Part shown: in pieces, positions 28,755 through 44,254 of the stretch | Layout of the letters: every line of letters starts with the position of its first letter | How positions within the stretch are numbered: the first letter of the stretch is position 1 | Assembly (NCBI GenBank): GCA_018057825.1 | Contig: JAGPCY010000015.1 | Location: forward strand, 129,383 to 193,382 | Direction: 5' to 3' | Length of the DNA stretch: 64,000 nt | Origin: Kofleriaceae bacterium | GTDB taxonomy: Bacteria > Myxococcota_A > Polyangia > Haliangiales > Haliangiaceae | Notes under the pieces: generated by a model | What the model was told of the DNA's origin: nothing | What the model saw: only the letters and a program-made list of their open reading frames with translations | Database searches by the model: none | Program-made: the position numbers and the translations under genes

Positions 28755-29504
28755 ATGAATGAAATGCTAGGATCGCTGGCGAGTGGCGCCGGCATGGGTG
28801 CGCTATTCGGATCGATCGCGCTCATGTTCGTCGTGCTCGGCTATTTCTTCACGCTGCTCGACAAGCGCGAGAACCGACCCGACAAGGACGACAAGCAGGT
28901 CGGCATCAAGCTGGTCCTGTGGGCCCTGACGCTCACTGGCGTGGCCATGGCCCTGTCCGGGGTGCAAGAACTCCTGGCGTTCATCCTCGGCGGCTTCAAG
29001 GGCGGCGGCGCCCGGGTCAAGCTGGCCCTGGTCCCGATCGTGTCGGGCGGCGTCGCCGCGGCCGGCATCTTCCTGGCGTTCATGCCGCGCACCAACAACG
29101 CCACCAGCAGCCAGGCCGAGCGCTACGCGATGGGCGCCTTCGCGCTGATCCTCGGCGTCGCCGCGATCTCGTCGCTCGAGCAGCTCCTCAGCTCGGTGCT
29201 CATCGGCTTCGCGTGGCCGAAGGTGTCGGCCGCCCTGGCCGCCCTGGTCGTGCAGCTCGGCGCCGCGGGCGTCGCGCTCATGCGCCACGGCTCGCTGTCG
29301 GGCCTGAGCGCGCCGGCGCCGCGGATGCAGCCGCCGATGGCGCCCCCGGCCCAGGGTGGCTACCCGGGCGGCTATCCCCAGGGCGGCGGCTATCCTCCCC
29401 AGGGCGGCGGCTATCCTCCCCAGGGCGGCGGCTATCCTCCTCAGGGCGGCGGCTATCCTCCTCAGGGCGGCGGCTATCCTCCCCAGGGCGGCTACGGTCG
29501 CTGA
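28755..29504 (+). CDS. Membrane protein with GGYPPQG repeats
   Basis: 249 residues with about five membrane helices (residues about 10-30, 45-75, 85-105, 120-145, 155-175) and a C-terminal tail of GGGYPPQ repeats. Such Gly/Tyr/Pro tails occur in membrane proteins that self-associate. Function unknown. A strong GGAGGA ribosome site (28743-28748) lies 6 bases before the ATG. Confidence 0.75.
   Translation: MNEMLGSLASGAGMGALFGSIALMFVVLGYFFTLLDKRENRPDKDDKQVGIKLVLWALTLTGVAMALSGVQELLAFILGGFKGGGARVKLALVPIVSGGVAAAGIFLAFMPRTNNATSSQAERYAMGAFALILGVAAISSLEQLLSSVLIGFAWPKVSAALAALVVQLGAAGVALMRHGSLSGLSAPAPRMQPPMAPPAQGGYPGGYPQGGGYPPQGGGYPPQGGGYPPQGGGYPPQGGGYPPQGGYGR
29379..29495 (+). repeat. 21-base coding repeat
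   Basis: Five units of CAGGGCGGCGGCTATCCTCC plus one base, encoding QGGGYPP, then a partial unit. Single-base differences are mostly synonymous (CCC/CCT). Confidence 0.9.
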
Positions 29505-29600
29505 TCAGTCGGGCGGGACGTGGTCGCTGGGCGGCGTAGGAACCTGAGCGAGAGCGGATCGTAGGCAGGGGCGGATCCACCGCCCCGCGATCCACCTCCC

Positions 29601-29722
29601 CTCGGACTCGGCCTCGGACTCGGGTTCGGCCTCGGACTCGGACTCCGGTTCGGTCTCGGCCTCGGACTCGGACTCGGCCTCGGCCTCGGCCTCGGCTTCC
29701 GTCTCCGTCTCCGCCCGCCTCG
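29601..29722 (+). repeat. Hexamer array 3
   Basis: CTCGGA, CTCGGC and CTCGGT units in the convergent gap between the GGYPPQG protein and the BamB-like gene, whose stop is at 29727. The last units shift to CTCCGT. Confidence 0.9.
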
Positions 29723-29726
29723 TCCT

Positions 29727-30914
29727 CTACAGCCTCAAATCGAACGCGTACAACACGCCGCGGTTCGACAGCACGTACAGATCGCGATCATCGACCACCA
29801 CCGGGTCCGCCGACACGCCATCGCCCGGGTCGAAGTACTCGAGGACGCTCCCGGTCCGCTTGTCGGCGACGTAGACGCCGGCGTCGGTGAGCGCGTAGAT
29901 CAAGTACTCGCCCGCGACCTGCGGCGTGGCCGGCTCGCCGGCGCCGACGGTGCCGTGGCGCCACAGGACGTTGCCGTCGAAGTCGACCGCGTAGATGCCC
30001 AGGTCGGCAGCCGCGACGTAGAGGCGATCGGCGTCGGCCGCGACCCCGCCGAAGGCGCCACTGCCGGCGCGCCCCGCCGGCACGCCCAGGCGCGACTGCC
30101 AGCGCACCAGGCCGGTCGCCTGGTCGATCGACCACAACCCGCCCGACGACGACGTCACGTAGAGCGCATCGCCGTGCAAGACCGGCGTCGCGTCGACGTC
30201 GACGAAGCGATCGGCGTCGCCGGTCAACGTCGTCAGCCAGGCCACCGATCCGGTCTTGGCCCGCAGGGCGACCATCGTGCCGTTGGCGAACCCGGTGAAC
30301 AGCAACTCGCCGGCGGCGACCACGCCGGCGTGGCCGCGCAGCGTGTACTCCTCGGGCGTCTCGGTCTTGTACTGCCAGCGGAACTCGCCGGTGATCGCGT
30401 CGAGGGCGACCACCTGGTCGGCCTCGTTGGTGAAGACCACGAGCACGTCGCGGCGCTTGGCGCCCGGCTCGGTCACGTCGACCACGACCGGCGTCTCGAG
30501 CACGGCCCCGCGGGTGGCGTAGCGCCACATGACCTCGCCGGTGTCGTAGTTGACCGCGAGCAGCTCGCCGTCGTCGGTGCCGACGAACAGCCGGTCGCCC
30601 GCCACCGCCGGGCGAGCGCTCACCGAGCCCAGCTTCTGGCTCCACCGGACCCGCCCGTCGAGGGCCCGCAGCGACACGAAGCGGCCGCCGGCCGAGCCGG
30701 TGAACAGGTTCTCCCCCGCCGCGGCGACCCCGGCGAACTCCTGGGGCGTGACGTCGTCCGAACGATCGCTCGTGGTCAGCTTCCAGCGCACCCGCAACGC
30801 GCCGGCCCGGCCGGAATCGTCCGGGCCGCGGTCGAGCGGTCGCACTGCAGCGCAGCCGGCTGCGGCCCAGCCGACGGCGGCCAGCGTAACGCCGCAGGCG
30901 GCGCGGGCGATCAC
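29727..30914 (-). CDS. bamB: BamB-like PQQ-repeat lipoprotein
   Basis: 395 residues. Lipobox AAAGC near residue 21, then seven or eight beta-propeller blades with GxxLWxxxxG patterns (for example TGEVMWRYATRGAVLETPVV and GNVLWRHGTVG). BamB assists outer-membrane protein assembly through BamA. The gene overlaps a YfgM-like gene by 4 bases, the same pairing as yfgM-bamB in E. coli, which supports the call. Confidence 0.82.
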   Translation of the reverse strand: MIARAACGVTLAAVGWAAAGCAAVRPLDRGPDDSGRAGALRVRWKLTTSDRSDDVTPQEFAGVAAAGENLFTGSAGGRFVSLRALDGRVRWSQKLGSVSARPAVAGDRLFVGTDDGELLAVNYDTGEVMWRYATRGAVLETPVVVDVTEPGAKRRDVLVVFTNEADQVVALDAITGEFRWQYKTETPEEYTLRGHAGVVAAGELLFTGFANGTMVALRAKTGSVAWLTTLTGDADRFVDVDATPVLHGDALYVTSSSGGLWSIDQATGLVRWQSRLGVPAGRAGSGAFGGVAADADRLYVAAADLGIYAVDFDGNVLWRHGTVGAGEPATPQVAGEYLIYALTDAGVYVADKRTGSVLEYFDPGDGVSADPVVVDDRDLYVLSNRGVLYAFDLRL

Positions 30915-31696
30915 GGGGTCAGCTCCGCCGGCTCCGGGATCGGCGCGCCCAGGACGGCGAGGCGGTTCTCGATGTCGCCGCGCAGCGCGGTCTCGGGCGC
31001 GACCTCGAGGGCCTTGGTCAGCGGGGCGACCGCCTCGGGGCCCTTGCCGAGCGCCTCGAGGATGCGGGCCTCGTGATACAGCGCGTGGTCGCGGCGCAGG
31101 CCCTTGTCGTCGGGCTGGACCGCGCGGAACGCCGCCAGGGCGTCCTCGAGGAGCTTCTGCTTGGCCGCCGGATCCTTGGCCGCGGCGGCTTGCATCTCGA
31201 GCACCAGCCCGACGCCCTCGCGGGCCAGGACGGCGTCATCGCTCGTGCCCGAGGCCACCTTGCGCAGCGCGGCCAGGCCGGCGTCGAGCTGGCCGGCGTT
31301 GACCAGCCGGTTGGCCTCGAAGAGCGCGGCCGCGCGGCGGGCCGGGCCGACCTTGGCCAGCGCCGCCGCGGTCGCCTGATCGCGCGCGGCGTGGTCGGCG
31401 TAGGGCGGATCGGCCGGCGGCAGCTCGTCGGGGTCGAGGGACGGCGCGTCGCCGGTGACGTCGCGATCGTGGAGCTCGAGGGCCTTGACGAGGCGCGCCG
31501 TGGTCTTGGCCTCCTGGCCCCGCTGGTACCAGCGCCAGGTGAAGAACCCGGTGAGGATGACCGCCAGAGACAGGCCTCCGACGATGATCTTCTTGAGGTG
31601 CGGCAGCAAGCGATCAGCGATCGAGTCGCCGCCGATGTTCACCGGGGTGACCTGGAGACCGAGAGTGGGGTCGTGTTGGGGTTCTTTGCTAGCCAC
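30911..31696 (-). CDS. YfgM-like TPR membrane protein
   Basis: 261 residues. A cytoplasmic N-terminus of about 35 residues, one membrane helix (IIVGGLSLAVILTGFFTW), then periplasmic TPR-like helices (RRAAALFEANRLVNAGQLDAGL). YfgM is a periplasmic chaperone partner of SecYEG and BamB. Directly upstream of, and overlapping, the bamB-like gene. The C-terminal 40 residues contain another TPR pair. Confidence 0.75.
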   Translation of the reverse strand: MASKEPQHDPTLGLQVTPVNIGGDSIADRLLPHLKKIIVGGLSLAVILTGFFTWRWYQRGQEAKTTARLVKALELHDRDVTGDAPSLDPDELPPADPPYADHAARDQATAAALAKVGPARRAAALFEANRLVNAGQLDAGLAALRKVASGTSDDAVLAREGVGLVLEMQAAAAKDPAAKQKLLEDALAAFRAVQPDDKGLRRDHALYHEARILEALGKGPEAVAPLTKALEVAPETALRGDIENRLAVLGAPIPEPAELTP

Positions 31697-31820
31697 GGGA
31701 TCCTCGTCGAAGCGAGCCGGGGGTGTAGCACCGGGCCTCGAGCGGCGTCAATTCGGGCGGTTCGACCGCGGCGCCGGGCCGGCGGTTGCCTCGCCGCCGG
31801 CTTTCGCGTAACCGTGGAGC

Positions 31821-32342
31821 GTGCGCCGCGCCGCCTGGCCCCTCGCGCTCGCCCTGGCTGCGCCGACCGCGGCCCGGGCCGGCGACGGTGAACGCGCGGT
31901 GTCGTTCGGCCTCGGGGCCGCGACCTACGCGACCCCCGGCGAGGACATGGACGAGACCCTGACGCCGACCGCCGGGGCCGCGATCGCCGCGACCTACGAG
32001 CGCGGGATCGGCGACGAGGTCTCGGTGCGCGCCGATCTGACCGTGGCCGGCTACCTGGGCGGCGGCGCGGCCGCCTCGGCCCTCGGCACCGTCGGCCTGG
32101 TCTACCGCATCGACATCCTCAAGTACGTGCCCTACGTCGAGGTCGGCGTCGGCGGCCTGGCGGTGGCGGGCGGGCCCTGGAGCCTCGGCGTCGAGCCCGC
32201 GCTGCGCCTCGGCGGTGGGGTCGACGTCCTCCGCGGCCGGGATCGGTCCTGGGGCGTGACCGCGGCGATGACCTCCTTCGCGAGCGCGACGACCACGTTG
32301 GCGATCGGGGTTCGCGCGACCTGGCGCTGGGGATATTTCTGA
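31821..32342 (+). CDS. Small outer-membrane beta-barrel candidate
   Basis: 173 residues. A signal peptide ends at ARA (about residue 20), then amphipathic strands alternate with short turns (VSFGLGAATYATPG, AAIAATYERGIG, VSVRADLTVAGYLGG). The protein ends in WRWGYF, an aromatic terminus typical of outer-membrane barrels. Starts at GTG 31821. Divergent from the YfgM/BamB pair. Confidence 0.65.
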   Translation: MRRAAWPLALALAAPTAARAGDGERAVSFGLGAATYATPGEDMDETLTPTAGAAIAATYERGIGDEVSVRADLTVAGYLGGGAAASALGTVGLVYRIDILKYVPYVEVGVGGLAVAGGPWSLGVEPALRLGGGVDVLRGRDRSWGVTAAMTSFASATTTLAIGVRATWRWGYF

Positions 32343-32374
32343 GCCGACACCAGCCGTCCCGGCGGCCTGAGGTC

Positions 32375-32394
32375 GGATCGGACCGGCCCGATCC
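32375..32394 (+). terminator. Weak hairpin after the barrel gene
   Basis: GGATCGG, a 6-base loop, CCGATCC. There is no T run, so a terminator role is tentative. Confidence 0.3.
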
Positions 32395-32399
32395 GGGCC

Positions 32400-32428
32400 T
32401 TGACCCCCTGGGCGCGGCCGTCTATGGT
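32400..32428 (+). promoter_or_regulatory. Candidate helicase promoter
   Basis: TTGACC (32400-32405), a 17-base spacer, TATGGT (32423-32428). A good housekeeping match about 300 bases upstream of the helicase ATG. Confidence 0.55.
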
Positions 32429-32732
32429 CCCGCGCCAAGAAGGTACACAGTCACGTGATCTCCGGTCCGAACTCGCCCCCGCGCCACCGAGCCGCCCCGT
32501 CGGCGGTGCCGGCGCGCGGCGAGGTCACCGGCCCCCAGGGTGGTCGACCTGCCGACCGCCTCCTGCCCCTCGCCTACCCGCGCGCCCCCCGTCGGGCCGA
32601 CCTCCTTCCACCCCGCCCGCGCGCTCCGCGCGGCGCGGCGCGGCGCACCCTTGGCGCCGTGGACGGACCGTCGTGCTTTACCGTGGCAGGTCGTCTCCGC
32701 GCGCGGCCGGGCCTGCCTCGTCCGGAACATCC
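32429..32732 (+). other. Long helicase 5' leader
   Basis: About 300 bases between the promoter candidate and the ATG hold no convincing gene; the open frames here lack a start context and homology. Long structured leaders are common on RNA helicase and cold-shock mRNAs, so a regulatory role is possible. GCGCGGCGCGGCGCGGCG runs near 32630 could fold strongly. Confidence 0.4.
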
Positions 32733-35774
<3,042 letters not shown>

Positions 35775-35794
35775 CCGCCCCCCCACGACGACCT

Positions 35795-35826
35795 CCGATG
35801 GGCAGGCCTCACCGCCTGCCCATCGG
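35795..35826 (+). terminator. Strong hairpin terminator
   Basis: A perfect 13-base-pair stem, CCGATGGGCAGGC with a 6-base loop and its complement, 20 bases after the helicase stop. The downstream T run is short (GCTTTC). Confidence 0.7.
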
Positions 35827-35850
35827 CGCTTTCGGCCGCCCCCCGCGCGG

Positions 35851-36081
<231 letters not shown>

Positions 36082-36134
36082 CGCAGCCCCTTCTCTGCCC
36101 CCCCTCCCCTCACGCTTCGGGCCCCGCCCACGCC

Positions 36135-36163
36135 TTGACGCCTGAACGTGCGTTCCGTAGGGT
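36135..36163 (+). promoter_or_regulatory. uvrA promoter
   Basis: TTGACG (36135-36140), a 17-base spacer, TAGGGT (36158-36163), 9 bases before the ATG. The spacer contains the LexA-type operator. Confidence 0.6.
36144..36155. promoter_or_regulatory. LexA-type operator (SOS box)
   Basis: GAACGTGCGTTC fits GAAC-RNRY-GTTC, the core of the Bacillus-type LexA box. It lies inside the uvrA promoter spacer, so bound LexA would block RNA polymerase. Induction of uvrA on DNA damage is inferred. Confidence 0.6.
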
Positions 36164-36172
36164 GTCGCCCCG

Positions 36173-39079
<2,907 letters not shown>

Positions 39080-39181
39080 CTGCTTCGCGAAGAGCGTATC
39101 GAGGTGTGCGCGCGGTCGCGCCGCCGTGACGACGGGGAGCGAAGAACTGGCGCGCGCGGCGGTAGTGGCGAAGATGGAGGC

Positions 39182-39478
39182 ATGTCGAGGTCGATCGCGT
39201 GGGTCATCGCGCTGGCCCTGGGTGGAGGCTGTCTCGCCGACGATGACGGCCGCGGGATGGCCTACGCCGCGTGCACGACGGTGTGCGACTGTAGCCCGCA
39301 GCCGGTCGCGGACCGCGACACCTGCGTGACCGCGTGCGTCGAGGACGCCCGCGGCGCGTCGCCGTCGTGCCTGGCGTGCGTGTCGACCGCGAGCTGCGTG
39401 GAGTTCCGCAGCGGCGCGTGCTCGTCGTCATGCTTCGTCGATCCCGAGTCTGACGACTCTACGTTCGGTGCGCCGTGA
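39182..39478 (+). CDS. Small Cys-rich lipoprotein
   Basis: 98 residues. A signal peptide with lipobox GGGC (Cys17) is followed by a short domain with ten more cysteines (ACTTVCDCS, CVTACVED, CLACVSTASC, ACSSSC), presumably disulfide-bonded after export. Function unknown. The stop overlaps an alternative start of the next gene, and the two are probably cotranscribed. Confidence 0.65.
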   Translation: MSRSIAWVIALALGGGCLADDDGRGMAYAACTTVCDCSPQPVADRDTCVTACVEDARGASPSCLACVSTASCVEFRSGACSSSCFVDPESDDSTFGAP

Positions 39479-39481
39479 TCT

Positions 39482-39487
39482 GGGAGG
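39482..39487 (+). promoter_or_regulatory. Ribosome site deciding the start at 39493
   Basis: GGGAGG lies 5 bases before ATG 39493. It argues for this ATG over the in-frame GTG 39475 that overlaps the upstream stop. Confidence 0.65.
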
Positions 39488-39492
39488 TGCCT

Positions 39493-40248
39493 ATGCTGCG
39501 TCGGTTGTCTGTCCTTGCCCTGGTCGGCCTCGGGGCCGCCCCTGCCCTCGCCCAGCCGGGCACGTCGGGGTTGCCCGAGGATCTCGAAGATCCGCCGCCG
39601 CCCGACGCGGTGCCACCACCGGTGCCCGATCCAGTGCCACCGCCTGCGCCGGAGCCGATGCCGCCGAGCGCCGACCGGATCGCGATCGCCCCGCCGGCCC
39701 CCGCCCCAGCGCCGGCGCGCCGCCCGACCGGCACCACCCTCGGCCTCGGCGTCGGCTATTCGATCCCCGCCGATCTGTCGACGCCCAACCTCCTGAGCGC
39801 GCGCCTGCGCCTGGCCTCGGGGCTGACCTTCGAGCCGGCGGTGGTGCTGAACCAGCTCTCGGCGACCGACGACGGCGGCGGCCTCGAGACCACCGATCGC
39901 GTCACCGAGTTCGAACTCGGCACCTCGGTGCGCTACCCGATCAAGTCCCGCGGGCGCGTCGACTTCTCGCTGGTCGGCGGCGTCGACGTGGCGCGCCTCG
40001 AGCGCAACCCGGCGGGCGACAACAACAGCCAGACCTCGACGCAGTTCACGGTCGGCTGGGGCCTCGGCCTCGATTACTGGCTGGCCCCACACTGGGGGCT
40101 GAGCATGACGGCCACCAACCCGCTGTTCTCGACGCAGAGCACGACCCGCGAGACCGGGGTGGGCTCCCCCGACGTGACCGATTCGGCGACCTCCGTCGGC
40201 GCGATCTTCAAGCCGCGCCTGGCGGTCATGCTCCACCTGTACCTGTAG
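39493..40248 (+). CDS. Outer-membrane beta-barrel protein with Pro-rich linker
   Basis: 251 residues. The signal peptide is cut near ALA-QPG. Residues about 30-80 are Pro/Ala-rich, a likely peptidoglycan-spanning or flexible linker. The rest alternates strands and turns (TLGLGVGYSIP, LRLASGLTFEPAVVLN, FELGTSVRYP) and ends in MLHLYL, suiting an eight-strand barrel. Function unknown. Confidence 0.7.
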   Translation: MLRRLSVLALVGLGAAPALAQPGTSGLPEDLEDPPPPDAVPPPVPDPVPPPAPEPMPPSADRIAIAPPAPAPAPARRPTGTTLGLGVGYSIPADLSTPNLLSARLRLASGLTFEPAVVLNQLSATDDGGGLETTDRVTEFELGTSVRYPIKSRGRVDFSLVGGVDVARLERNPAGDNNSQTSTQFTVGWGLGLDYWLAPHWGLSMTATNPLFSTQSTTRETGVGSPDVTDSATSVGAIFKPRLAVMLHLYL

Positions 40249-40290
40249 CGCCGGCGGCGACGATCGGCGCGCGCGCCGGGCGCCGCGCCG

Positions 40291-42927
40291 TCAGCGCTTG
40301 CGCGCCGGGCGATGCGAGACCCCGAGGCGTGGACGTCCGTCCGCGGCCTTGGTCTTCTTGCCCTTGCTCGCCTTCGGGTTGGCCTTGGCCACGGCCTTGC
40401 CCGCGCGCGCGCGTCGCGACTGCTCGTAGCGGGTCGGGGTGCCAGTCGGCTCCGGCAGCGCTTCGCGGCGAGCGCGCCCGGCCACGGTCGGCTGTGGGGC
40501 GCCGGCCAGGCGCAGCTCGATGCGGCGGCGCGCCACCGAGACGTCGACCAGCTCGACCTCGACTGCGTCGCCCATCGCCAGCGTGAAGCCCGAGCGGCGC
40601 GCCCGCAGGCGCAGCCGGGCCTCGTCGTAGCCGATGTCGCTGCCGAGGGACTCCAGCTTGATCAGACCCTCGACGAAGGGCTGGTCGAGCTCGACGAAGG
40701 CGCCGAAACTGGTGACCGCCGACACCGCGCCGGTGAAGCGCTCGCCGATCCGATCGCGGACCAGGTAGGCGCGGTACATCGCCACCGCCTCGCGCTCGGC
40801 CTCCATGGCGCGGCGCTCGTGACCGCTGGCCCCGGCCGCGAGCTCGGACAGCCGGGCGATCGGCGGCGGCGGCTCGCGATAGGCGCCGCCGGCCGGCAGC
40901 CCGTCCTTGTGCAGGTAGTGCTTGATCAGCCGGTGGACGATCAGATCGGGGTAACGGCGGATCGGCGACGTGTAGTGGACGTAGTCGCCCGAGGCCAGGC
41001 CGAAGTGACCGACCGGCACCGTGTCCCACACCGCCTGCTTGAGCGAGCGCAGCACCAGGAACGACAGCGAGCGCGCCGCCGAGGTGGTGGCCACCTGATC
41101 GAGGACCTGCTTCATCCCCAGCGGGGTCAGGGCGGCGTCGACGTCGACCTCGAGGCCGAGGCCACCGAGGATCGCCGCCAGCTCCTCGACGCGCTCGCGC
41201 GACGGCGGCGCGTGGACCCGCCACACCGTCGGGGCGTTGCGGCGGCGGAAGAACCGACCGACCGCCTCGTTGGCGGCGATCATGAACTCCTCGACGAGCT
41301 GGTAGGCGCCCTTGACGTCGGGGTCGCCCTTGGCGCGGACCACGTCGCGGACCAGGCGCGGATCGTCGGCGTCGAGGAGGACCTTGGCCTCGGGCAGATC
41401 GAGATCGAGGGTGCCGCGGGCGCGGCGCTGGGCCCGCAGGAGCTGGGCCAGGGCGTTCAAGCGCTCGAGCTCGCCGGCCCACGGGCGATAGGCCTCGCGC
41501 CGGCCGCGGAAGTCGCCGCGCAGGGCGGCCGCGACCCCCGGGTAGTCGAGGCGCGCCTGCGATCGGATCACCGCCGCCGCGTGGCTCTCGCCGATCAGCC
41601 GGGCCTCGCGATCGTAGTCGAGGCGGACCACCATCGCGCACCGATCGACGTCGGGGTTGAGCGAGCAGATGCCGCTCGAGAGCTGGTGCGGCAACATCGG
41701 GATCACGCGATCGGGCAGGTAGACCGAGACCCCGCGCAGGGTCGCCTCGCGATCGAGCGGGTCGTCCCACCGCACGTAGTGCGAGACGTCGGCGACCGCG
41801 ACCCAGACCCGGGTGCCACCGTCGGGGCCGTCCTCGATGCACAGCGCGTCGTCGAAGTCGCGCGCGGTCTCGGGGTCGATCGTGCAGAACCGGCGATCGC
41901 GCAGGTCGATCCGGTCGGCGTGATCCGCCGGGCCGACCTCGCCGGCGGTCGCCTCGGCCATCGCGACGGCGGCCGGCGGGAACTCCACCGGCAGCGCGGC
42001 GCAAGCGAGGATCTTCTCGATCTCGGTGCGCGGATCGTCGGGGTCGCCGAGCACCTTGAGCACCCGGCCCGCCAGGGCGTGGTCGCCCGGCGAGGGATAG
42101 CGCGTGACCTCGACCACGACCGCTTGGCCCTCGGCCGCGGGCGGCCCACCCTCGAGGGCGATCTGCCCGAAGTCGGCGGCGACCCGCGGGTCGTCGGGAG
42201 CCAGGACGATCTGCCGGCCGACCCGGCGCAGGACGCCGGTGATGCGGGCCCGGCCCCGCGCCAGGACGTCGACCACGCGCCCCTCGATGCCCTTGACCCC
42301 GACCCAGGTCGCGACCCGGACCTGATCGCCGTCGAGCGAGGCGCCGCGGTACTTGGCCGGGATGAACACGTCGCGCCCGTCGGGCAAGGCGACGAAGCCG
42401 TAGCCCGCGGGGTGGACGGTGAGGCGGCCGGTCGGCGCGGTGTCCTCGGGGGCCGGCCCGGCCACCGGTTCAGCGAGCTCCCGATACGACGCGGCGCGCG
42501 CGGCGCGCGCCGGCGCGACCTCGCGCGGCGGCGGGGCGGTCCGACGAACTCGACGGGCGCGTGGCGCGGGCTCGGGCTCGGCCTCCACCGTCGACGCCGC
42601 GGCCGCGCTCGGCGCGGCGCTGACCCGGCGCGACCGCGGGGGCGGGACCGGCGTCGCCGGGACGGTCGGCGCCGCGGCCGGCTCGGCCTTCCACGGCAAG
42701 GCCGGCGCCGCCTTCTTGTCGGCGGGGCGGCCGTGGGGCGCCAGGGCGAAGCCGCCCCCGGGCACGGTGCGCACCACGCCGTCGTCGACCAGCCGCCCGA
42801 GCAGCGCGCGCATGTGGGCGTAGTCGCCCTTGCGCGCGCCGATGGCGTCGGCGAGCGCGGTGAACTTCACCCCGCGGGTGACGGCGGCCCGCAGGCCGTC
42901 GACGATGTCGTCGCGTTCGATGGTCAT
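40291..42927 (-). CDS. rnr: Ribonuclease R
   Basis: 878 residues. Hydrolytic 3'-5' exoribonuclease that degrades structured RNA. N-terminal helix-turn-helix (1-65), a Pro/Ala-rich linker (about 70-170), a cold-shock domain (GYGFVALPDGRDVFIP), the RNB domain with catalytic TARDFDDALCIE and HYTSPIRRYPDL, an S1 domain (FGAFVELDQPFVEGLI) and a basic Lys-rich tail. The N-terminal linker is longer than usual. ATG 42927. Confidence 0.93.
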   Translation of the reverse strand: MTIERDDIVDGLRAAVTRGVKFTALADAIGARKGDYAHMRALLGRLVDDGVVRTVPGGGFALAPHGRPADKKAAPALPWKAEPAAAPTVPATPVPPPRSRRVSAAPSAAAASTVEAEPEPAPRARRVRRTAPPPREVAPARAARAASYRELAEPVAGPAPEDTAPTGRLTVHPAGYGFVALPDGRDVFIPAKYRGASLDGDQVRVATWVGVKGIEGRVVDVLARGRARITGVLRRVGRQIVLAPDDPRVAADFGQIALEGGPPAAEGQAVVVEVTRYPSPGDHALAGRVLKVLGDPDDPRTEIEKILACAALPVEFPPAAVAMAEATAGEVGPADHADRIDLRDRRFCTIDPETARDFDDALCIEDGPDGGTRVWVAVADVSHYVRWDDPLDREATLRGVSVYLPDRVIPMLPHQLSSGICSLNPDVDRCAMVVRLDYDREARLIGESHAAAVIRSQARLDYPGVAAALRGDFRGRREAYRPWAGELERLNALAQLLRAQRRARGTLDLDLPEAKVLLDADDPRLVRDVVRAKGDPDVKGAYQLVEEFMIAANEAVGRFFRRRNAPTVWRVHAPPSRERVEELAAILGGLGLEVDVDAALTPLGMKQVLDQVATTSAARSLSFLVLRSLKQAVWDTVPVGHFGLASGDYVHYTSPIRRYPDLIVHRLIKHYLHKDGLPAGGAYREPPPPIARLSELAAGASGHERRAMEAEREAVAMYRAYLVRDRIGERFTGAVSAVTSFGAFVELDQPFVEGLIKLESLGSDIGYDEARLRLRARRSGFTLAMGDAVEVELVDVSVARRRIELRLAGAPQPTVAGRARREALPEPTGTPTRYEQSRRARAGKAVAKANPKASKGKKTKAADGRPRLGVSHRPARKR

Positions 42928-42961
42928 GAGGCTCCAGGGCGCCGGCCGGGGCCGCGCCGGT

Positions 42962-44254
42962 TCACTGCAGGGCGCGCAGCACGCCGTCGTCGCCAGCCAG
43001 GTAGATCGTGCCGTCGGCGGTGATCGTCGGCGTGCTGTCGAGATCGCCGTCGACCGCGAAGGTCCACAGCAGCTTGCCGTCGGCCGCGACCGCGTACAAC
43101 CGCTCATCTTGCGCGCCGACCAGGACCACCCCGTTGGTGGCGACCGTCGGCGTGCCGTGGATGCGCTCGGCCGCCGCGATCCGCCACAGGATCTGGCCGG
43201 TCGGCGCGATCGCGTACAGGTGGCGGTCGTAGCTGCCGACGTAGATCGTGCCGTCGACCGCGATCGCGGCGCCGCCGCGCACGTCGCCGCCCGTGACCGC
43301 CTTCCACGCCACCTCGCCCGACGGGCGCAGCGCGTAGAGCGCGTCATCGTCGCTGCCGATGTAGATCGTCCCGTCGTCGGCGATCGCCGGCGGCCCGTCG
43401 AGGTCGGCGCCGGCCCGGACCTCCCAGCGCTTGCCGCCGCGCGGATCGAGGGCGTAGAGCGCGTCGTCGGCCGAACCGGCGTAGACCGTGCCGTCGTCGG
43501 CGATCGCCGGCGCGCTGGCGACGTGCTCGGCGGTCGCGAACCGCCAGCGCAGGGTGCCATCGGCCCACACCGCGTGGATGCCGTCGCCGCCCAGGTAGAT
43601 CGTGCCGTCGGGGCCGATCACCGGGCCACCGTCGGCGTCGCACCGCGTGCCCTCGGGGCCGAAGCCGCCGACCGCGCACTGGCCCAGCCGCAGCTTCCAC
43701 GTGAGCTGACCGGCGCGATCGACGGCGTACAGGTGGTCGTCGTCGGAGCCGACGTAGATCGTGCCGTCCTCGGCGACCGCCGGCGTGCTCCACGAGCGCT
43801 CGCCGAGCGCGAAGCGCCAGGCGATCGCGCCGGTCGGCGCGACCGCGACGAGCTCGCCGGCGTGGGTGGCGACGTAGATCGTGCCGTCGGGGCCCACGGT
43901 CGGCGCACCGGTCACGGCACCGCCGACCGCCACCCGCCAGCGCTCGGTCGGCGCGGTCCGCGGCGCCGGTCCACCGGCTCGGCCCTGATGGCGTGGCCCG
44001 CCGCCGATCATGGCAAACGGCGGTGGGCCGACCACCGGCGCCACCGCCACCCCGGCGTCGCCACCCGTCTGGACTGGGCCCGGCCCGCCCACCGGCGTCG
44101 GATCGACGCACGCCCCGGCCTGGCACACCCGGGCGCCCTTGCAGTCGGTGTCCTTGGCGCACGGCGACGGCGGACGCGTCCGGCCGGCGCACGCGACCAG
44201 GCCGAGCGCGAGCGCGCTCACCGCCATCGCCGCCGACGCGCGCCCCGGGTTCAT
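42962..44254 (-). CDS. PQQ-like repeat lipoprotein
   Basis: 430 residues. Lipobox LVAC (Cys22), a short Cys-rich stretch (CAKDTDCKGARVCQAGAC, two disulfides likely), then about eight repeats of a DGTIYVGSDDDxLYAxxP pattern, a PQQ-like beta-propeller. It lacks the BamB N-terminal features, so a surface or periplasmic scaffold is more likely. Its ATG overlaps the upstream small gene by 4 bases. Confidence 0.78.
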   Translation of the reverse strand: MNPGRASAAMAVSALALGLVACAGRTRPPSPCAKDTDCKGARVCQAGACVDPTPVGGPGPVQTGGDAGVAVAPVVGPPPFAMIGGGPRHQGRAGGPAPRTAPTERWRVAVGGAVTGAPTVGPDGTIYVATHAGELVAVAPTGAIAWRFALGERSWSTPAVAEDGTIYVGSDDDHLYAVDRAGQLTWKLRLGQCAVGGFGPEGTRCDADGGPVIGPDGTIYLGGDGIHAVWADGTLRWRFATAEHVASAPAIADDGTVYAGSADDALYALDPRGGKRWEVRAGADLDGPPAIADDGTIYIGSDDDALYALRPSGEVAWKAVTGGDVRGGAAIAVDGTIYVGSYDRHLYAIAPTGQILWRIAAAERIHGTPTVATNGVVLVGAQDERLYAVAADGKLLWTFAVDGDLDSTPTITADGTIYLAGDDGVLRALQ

